A DNA stretch of 7,630 bases from Clostridiales bacterium (lineage in GTDB: Bacteria; Bacillota; Clostridia; Oscillospirales; Oscillospiraceae). Location: NCBI GenBank assembly GCA_021203685.1, contig JAJQAS010000180.1, positions 1-7,630 of the forward strand, read 5' to 3'. Below the pieces are notes generated by a model that saw only the letters and a program-made list of their open reading frames with translations, was not told the DNA's origin and made no database searches. Below are positions 4,526 through 7,630 of this stretch, one piece after another. Position numbers and translations under genes: made by a program. Every line of letters begins with the position of its first letter. Position 1 is the stretch's first letter.

Positions 4526-7500
4526 ATGTTACAATTGCTTATCAACCTGCTGACCCCCCTGTTCACCAGTATGGGCGTCAGCGCATCTGACGTGCAGAGC
4601 TACGCCAACATACTCAGCTGCTATATCTACGCCATCCTGGCGCTGATCGCCGTGCTCATCGTGGTGCTGATTGCGGCCCACTGGGTCAAGAAGGGCACCC
4701 GCCATGTGGTCCGCTGGTCCGCCGTGGTGGCCGTGGTGCTGGTCATCGGCATCCTGGCCAACGTCATCTGCTTCGGCCCCATGTACAGCACGCTTTCCGC
4801 CGTCCTGAACGGCACCGTGGAGTTGTCTGACGAGACGGTGGCCGCCAGTACCGCCGTCGTGCAGGAGTTGGGCGAAGATGGCATCGTCCTGGCTAAGAAC
4901 GACGGTCTGCTCCCCCTGTCCTCTGACACCACCAACCTGAACGTGTTCGGCTGGGCCTCCACCATCCCCATCTACGGCGGCACCGGCTCCGGTTCTTCCA
5001 GCACCGAGGGCAACGTCAGTATTCTCCAGTCCCTGGCTGACGCCGGTTATACCACCAACGAGACCCTGACCCAGATGTACACCGACTACCGTTCCGAACG
5101 GCCGGAGGTGGGCCTGACTTCGCAGGACTGGACCCTGCCGGAACCCACTGTGGACTACTACACCGATGAAATCATGGAGGAGGCCAAGGAGTTCTCCGAC
5201 ACCGCCGTCATCGTCATCAGCCGCTCCGGCGGCGAGGGTGCTGACCTACCCACTGATATGTACGCCGTCATCCATGGCACTTATAACGAGGCGGATGTAG
5301 CCGAAGCTGCCTCCACAGTCGGCTACACCAACGCCTCCTACACCAACAACGGCGACTATGATGACTTCGACGAGGGCGAGCACTATCTGGAGCTGTCCAA
5401 CACTGAGGAAGCCATGGTGGAACTGGTCTGCTCCAATTTCGACAACGTCATCGTCATTATCAACGCCAACAACGCCATGGAACTGGGCTGGACCGACGAG
5501 TATGACAGCATCAGCGCCGTCCTGCTGGCCCCCGGCGCAGGCGTTTCCGGCTTCACCGCCTTGGGCGAGATCCTCAACGGCACCCTCAGCCCCTCCGGCA
5601 GGACCGCCGACACCTTTGTCAAGGACCTGACCAACACCCCCACCTGGAACAACATCGGCTCCTTTACCTACACCAACATTGAGGACATTCAGGAGGCCAA
5701 CACCGCTGCGGATGCCTCCTATCTGGGCACCGCCACCTTTGTGAACTACGTGGAAGGCATCTACGTAGGCTACAAGTATTATGAGACGGCCTCGGACGAT
5801 GGGGTCATCAACTATGACGACTATGTCCAGTATCCCTTTGGCTACGGTCTGAGTTACACCACCTTTGAGCAGGTCATTGAGAACTTCTCGGTCAGTGACA
5901 CCACAATTACCTTTGACGTGACCGTCACCAACACCGGCTCTGTGGCCGGCAAGGACGTGGTAGAGGTCTACTACACCCCGCCCTACACCAACGGCGGCAT
6001 TGAAAAGGCCTCCGTCAACCTGGTGCAGTACGCCAAGACCGAGACCCTGGAGGTTGGCGCCTCCCAGACCATCTCCTTCGAGATTGCGCTGGAGGATATG
6101 GCCTCCTACGACTCCGAGTGCCTCAAGACCGAGAACGGCGGCTACATTCTGGAGGCCGGTGACTACACCATCTCCATCCGCTCCGACTCCCACACGGTTC
6201 TGGACGAGGAAACCTTCACTCTGGACGCCGACATCGACTACAGCGTGACCGGCCGGGAATCCGACGACGCCATAGCCACCAACCAATTTGAGGACTACTC
6301 CGCCGGTGACGTGACCTACCTCTCCCGTGCGGACGGCTTCGCCAACTATAACAAGGCCACCGCCGCCCCCGCCGAGGAGGATTACGAGATGGACGATGAG
6401 ACCAAGGCCGCTGTGGAGCTTAGCCTGGTCGCCACCTACGACTCCACCCTCTATGATGACGACAGCGACGAAATGCCCACCACCGAGGCCGACAACGGCC
6501 TGACCCTGTCCGACCTGACTGGGCTGGACTACGATGATGAGCTGTGGGAAGATTTGCTGGATCAGCTGTCCGTAGACGACATGATCACCCTGGTCTGCAT
6601 GGGCGGATTCCAGACCGCTGAGATCTCCTCTGTGGGCAAGGTTGCTACCTCTGACTGCGACGGCCCCGCCGGTGTCAGCAACATCCTGACCGGCGCACAG
6701 GGCACCGCCTTCGGCACCGAGGTTCTGATGGCTCAGACCTGGAACACCGAGCTGGCCTACCGTCTCGGCGAGGCTATGGGCACTGAGTACGCCGAAGTGG
6801 ACAACTACGGCTGGTACGGCCCCGCCATGAACACCCACCGCTCCGCCTTCGCCGGCCGGAACTACGAGTATTACTCTGAAGACGGCGTGTTGGCCGGTTA
6901 CTTCGCCGCAGCCCAAGTCAACGGCGCTGCCAGCAAGGGCGTTTACGCCTACATCAAGCACCTTGCGCTGAACGACCAGGAGACCAACCGCTGCGCCGTC
7001 CTGCTGACCTACTCCAACGAGCAGGCCATCCGGGAAATCTACCTGAAGCCTTTCGAAATCTGCGTCAAGAACTATGAGGGCACCGGCCTGGCCGTCATGT
7101 CCTCCTACAACTGGATTGGCACCATCCCCTGCGGTGCCAACGGCAACCTGTTGAACAACGTCCTCCGGGATGAGTGGGGATTCCAGGGCTTTGTGGAAAC
7201 CGACTATGACGGCGGCTTCGGCTACCAAATCGCTGACCACAGCGTCCGCACCGGCAACGACCTGATGCTAGGCTTCTATGTCAACACCGGCAACAACGAG
7301 TTCAGCGACCTGAGCGCCACCATGGTGCAGGCCCTGCGCCAGGCCAGCAAGAACATCCTCTATGTGGTCGGCAACAGCGGCTACTACACCAACGAGTCCA
7401 CCTCCGGTGGCATGAGCAACATGATGAAGATGTTCCTGCCCATCGACATCATCGGCGGCCTGGTGCTGGTGGCTGTGGAGGCCATCGTCCTGGTGCGCTG

Positions 7501-7534
7501 GATCAGGAAGCGCAAGGCGGCGGCTGACGCCTAA
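4526..7534 (+). CDS. membrane-anchored, domain-permuted GH3 glycosidase
   Basis: This 1002-aa protein has membrane segments at ~28-52 and ~62-83, joined by a basic loop (HWVKKGTRH), and a third at ~971-990 followed by RWIRKRK. The positive-inside rule puts the large middle part outside the cell. Residues ~105-445 are the GH3 C-terminal-type domain: DGIVLAKNDGLLPL (118-131), GGEGAD (235-240, E237 the candidate acid/base) and YPFGYGLSYTTFE (436-448). A FnIII-like domain follows (~446-570), then an acidic linker (~615-690). The catalytic GH3 N-domain comes last: DGPAGV (712-717), GRNYEYYSED (777-786), KHLALNDQETNR (811-822), and nucleophile D893 in GFVETDY (888-894). Most GH3 enzymes run N-domain to C-domain. 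The reversed order is known from beta-glucosidases of Ruminococcus albus and Butyrivibrio fibrisolvens. Exo-acting removal of beta-linked glucose (or a related sugar) from plant glycosides or oligosaccharides is likely, but the exact substrate cannot be told. No transporter gene accompanies it here. Confidence 0.93.
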   Translation: MLQLLINLLTPLFTSMGVSASDVQSYANILSCYIYAILALIAVLIVVLIAAHWVKKGTRHVVRWSAVVAVVLVIGILANVICFGPMYSTLSAVLNGTVELSDETVAASTAVVQELGEDGIVLAKNDGLLPLSSDTTNLNVFGWASTIPIYGGTGSGSSSTEGNVSILQSLADAGYTTNETLTQMYTDYRSERPEVGLTSQDWTLPEPTVDYYTDEIMEEAKEFSDTAVIVISRSGGEGADLPTDMYAVIHGTYNEADVAEAASTVGYTNASYTNNGDYDDFDEGEHYLELSNTEEAMVELVCSNFDNVIVIINANNAMELGWTDEYDSISAVLLAPGAGVSGFTALGEILNGTLSPSGRTADTFVKDLTNTPTWNNIGSFTYTNIEDIQEANTAADASYLGTATFVNYVEGIYVGYKYYETASDDGVINYDDYVQYPFGYGLSYTTFEQVIENFSVSDTTITFDVTVTNTGSVAGKDVVEVYYTPPYTNGGIEKASVNLVQYAKTETLEVGASQTISFEIALEDMASYDSECLKTENGGYILEAGDYTISIRSDSHTVLDEETFTLDADIDYSVTGRESDDAIATNQFEDYSAGDVTYLSRADGFANYNKATAAPAEEDYEMDDETKAAVELSLVATYDSTLYDDDSDEMPTTEADNGLTLSDLTGLDYDDELWEDLLDQLSVDDMITLVCMGGFQTAEISSVGKVATSDCDGPAGVSNILTGAQGTAFGTEVLMAQTWNTELAYRLGEAMGTEYAEVDNYGWYGPAMNTHRSAFAGRNYEYYSEDGVLAGYFAAAQVNGAASKGVYAYIKHLALNDQETNRCAVLLTYSNEQAIREIYLKPFEICVKNYEGTGLAVMSSYNWIGTIPCGANGNLLNNVLRDEWGFQGFVETDYDGGFGYQIADHSVRTGNDLMLGFYVNTGNNEFSDLSATMVQALRQASKNILYVVGNSGYYTNESTSGGMSNMMKMFLPIDIIGGLVLVAVEAIVLVRWIRKRKAAADA

Positions 7535-7573
7535 CCATTGACACTGATTGTTTCCTCTTTATGCTTCCCAAAA

Positions 7574-7599
7574 GGGCCTCCCGGTTCGCCGGGAGGCCC
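7574..7599. terminator. GC-rich hairpin after the GH3 gene
   Basis: GGGCCTCCCGG (7574-7584) and its exact complement (7589-7599) flank the loop TTCG, 40 bases past the GH3 stop. No T-run follows on the + strand, but AAAA precedes the stem (7570-7573), giving a short U-tract for transcription arriving on the minus strand. It may serve both directions or a convergent gene beyond the window. Confidence 0.65.
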
Positions 7600-7630
7600 C
7601 AAGAAAACGACTGGGTATTATTCTTCACTA

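Noticed and set aside
5246..7240. 664-codon open frame on the minus strand
   Set aside because: It is antisense to the GH3 gene in a GC-rich, strongly biased region. Its translation is a Gly/Val-rich string with no recognisable domain, as expected of a shadow frame.

Overview
The window reads as part of a chromosome (or an integrated element) from an anaerobic Gram-positive gut Firmicute. The GC-rich right half suggests an Oscillospiraceae-type Clostridium relative (Flavonifractor/Lawsonibacter/Oscillibacter-like). That placement is inference from strong AGGAGG ribosome sites, sigma-A promoter boxes, an AraC/YesN-type regulator and a domain-permuted GH3 glycosidase of the kind known from rumen and gut clostridia. 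All supported genes lie on the + strand.

Left part (1-2247): an AT-rich two-gene operon. The first gene (242-853) encodes a 203-aa all-alpha TerB-like protein with a C-terminal tail of GVSAPTKS repeats. The second (859-2247), five bases downstream, encodes a 462-aa protein whose first ~162 residues are a clear paralogue of the first protein, followed by a CbbX/CfqX/SpoVK-type AAA+ ATPase domain. The pair looks like an ATPase motor plus a stand-alone paralogue of its own recognition domain. It is the best candidate for an undescribed system in the window.

Middle (2248-2919): about 670 bases with no convincing gene, but rich in secondary structure. It holds a folded 3' segment ending in a perfect 15-bp hairpin, a hairpin overlapping a G-quadruplex motif, a nested palindrome, a near-consensus extended -10 promoter, and a ~190-nt structured leader.

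Right part (2920-7600): GC-rich. A possible 34-aa leader ORF overlaps by one base (TGATG) the start of an AraC-family regulator (3024-4211), which ends at a classical intrinsic terminator. After a 314-base gap comes a 1002-aa glycoside hydrolase family 3 enzyme (4526-7534). Its order is GH3 C-domain, FnIII-like, catalytic GH3 N-domain (circularly permuted), and it carries two N-terminal and one C-terminal membrane segments, so it should display the enzyme outside the cell. The regulator probably controls the glycosidase, but this is inferred from adjacency only. A GC-rich hairpin closes the window.
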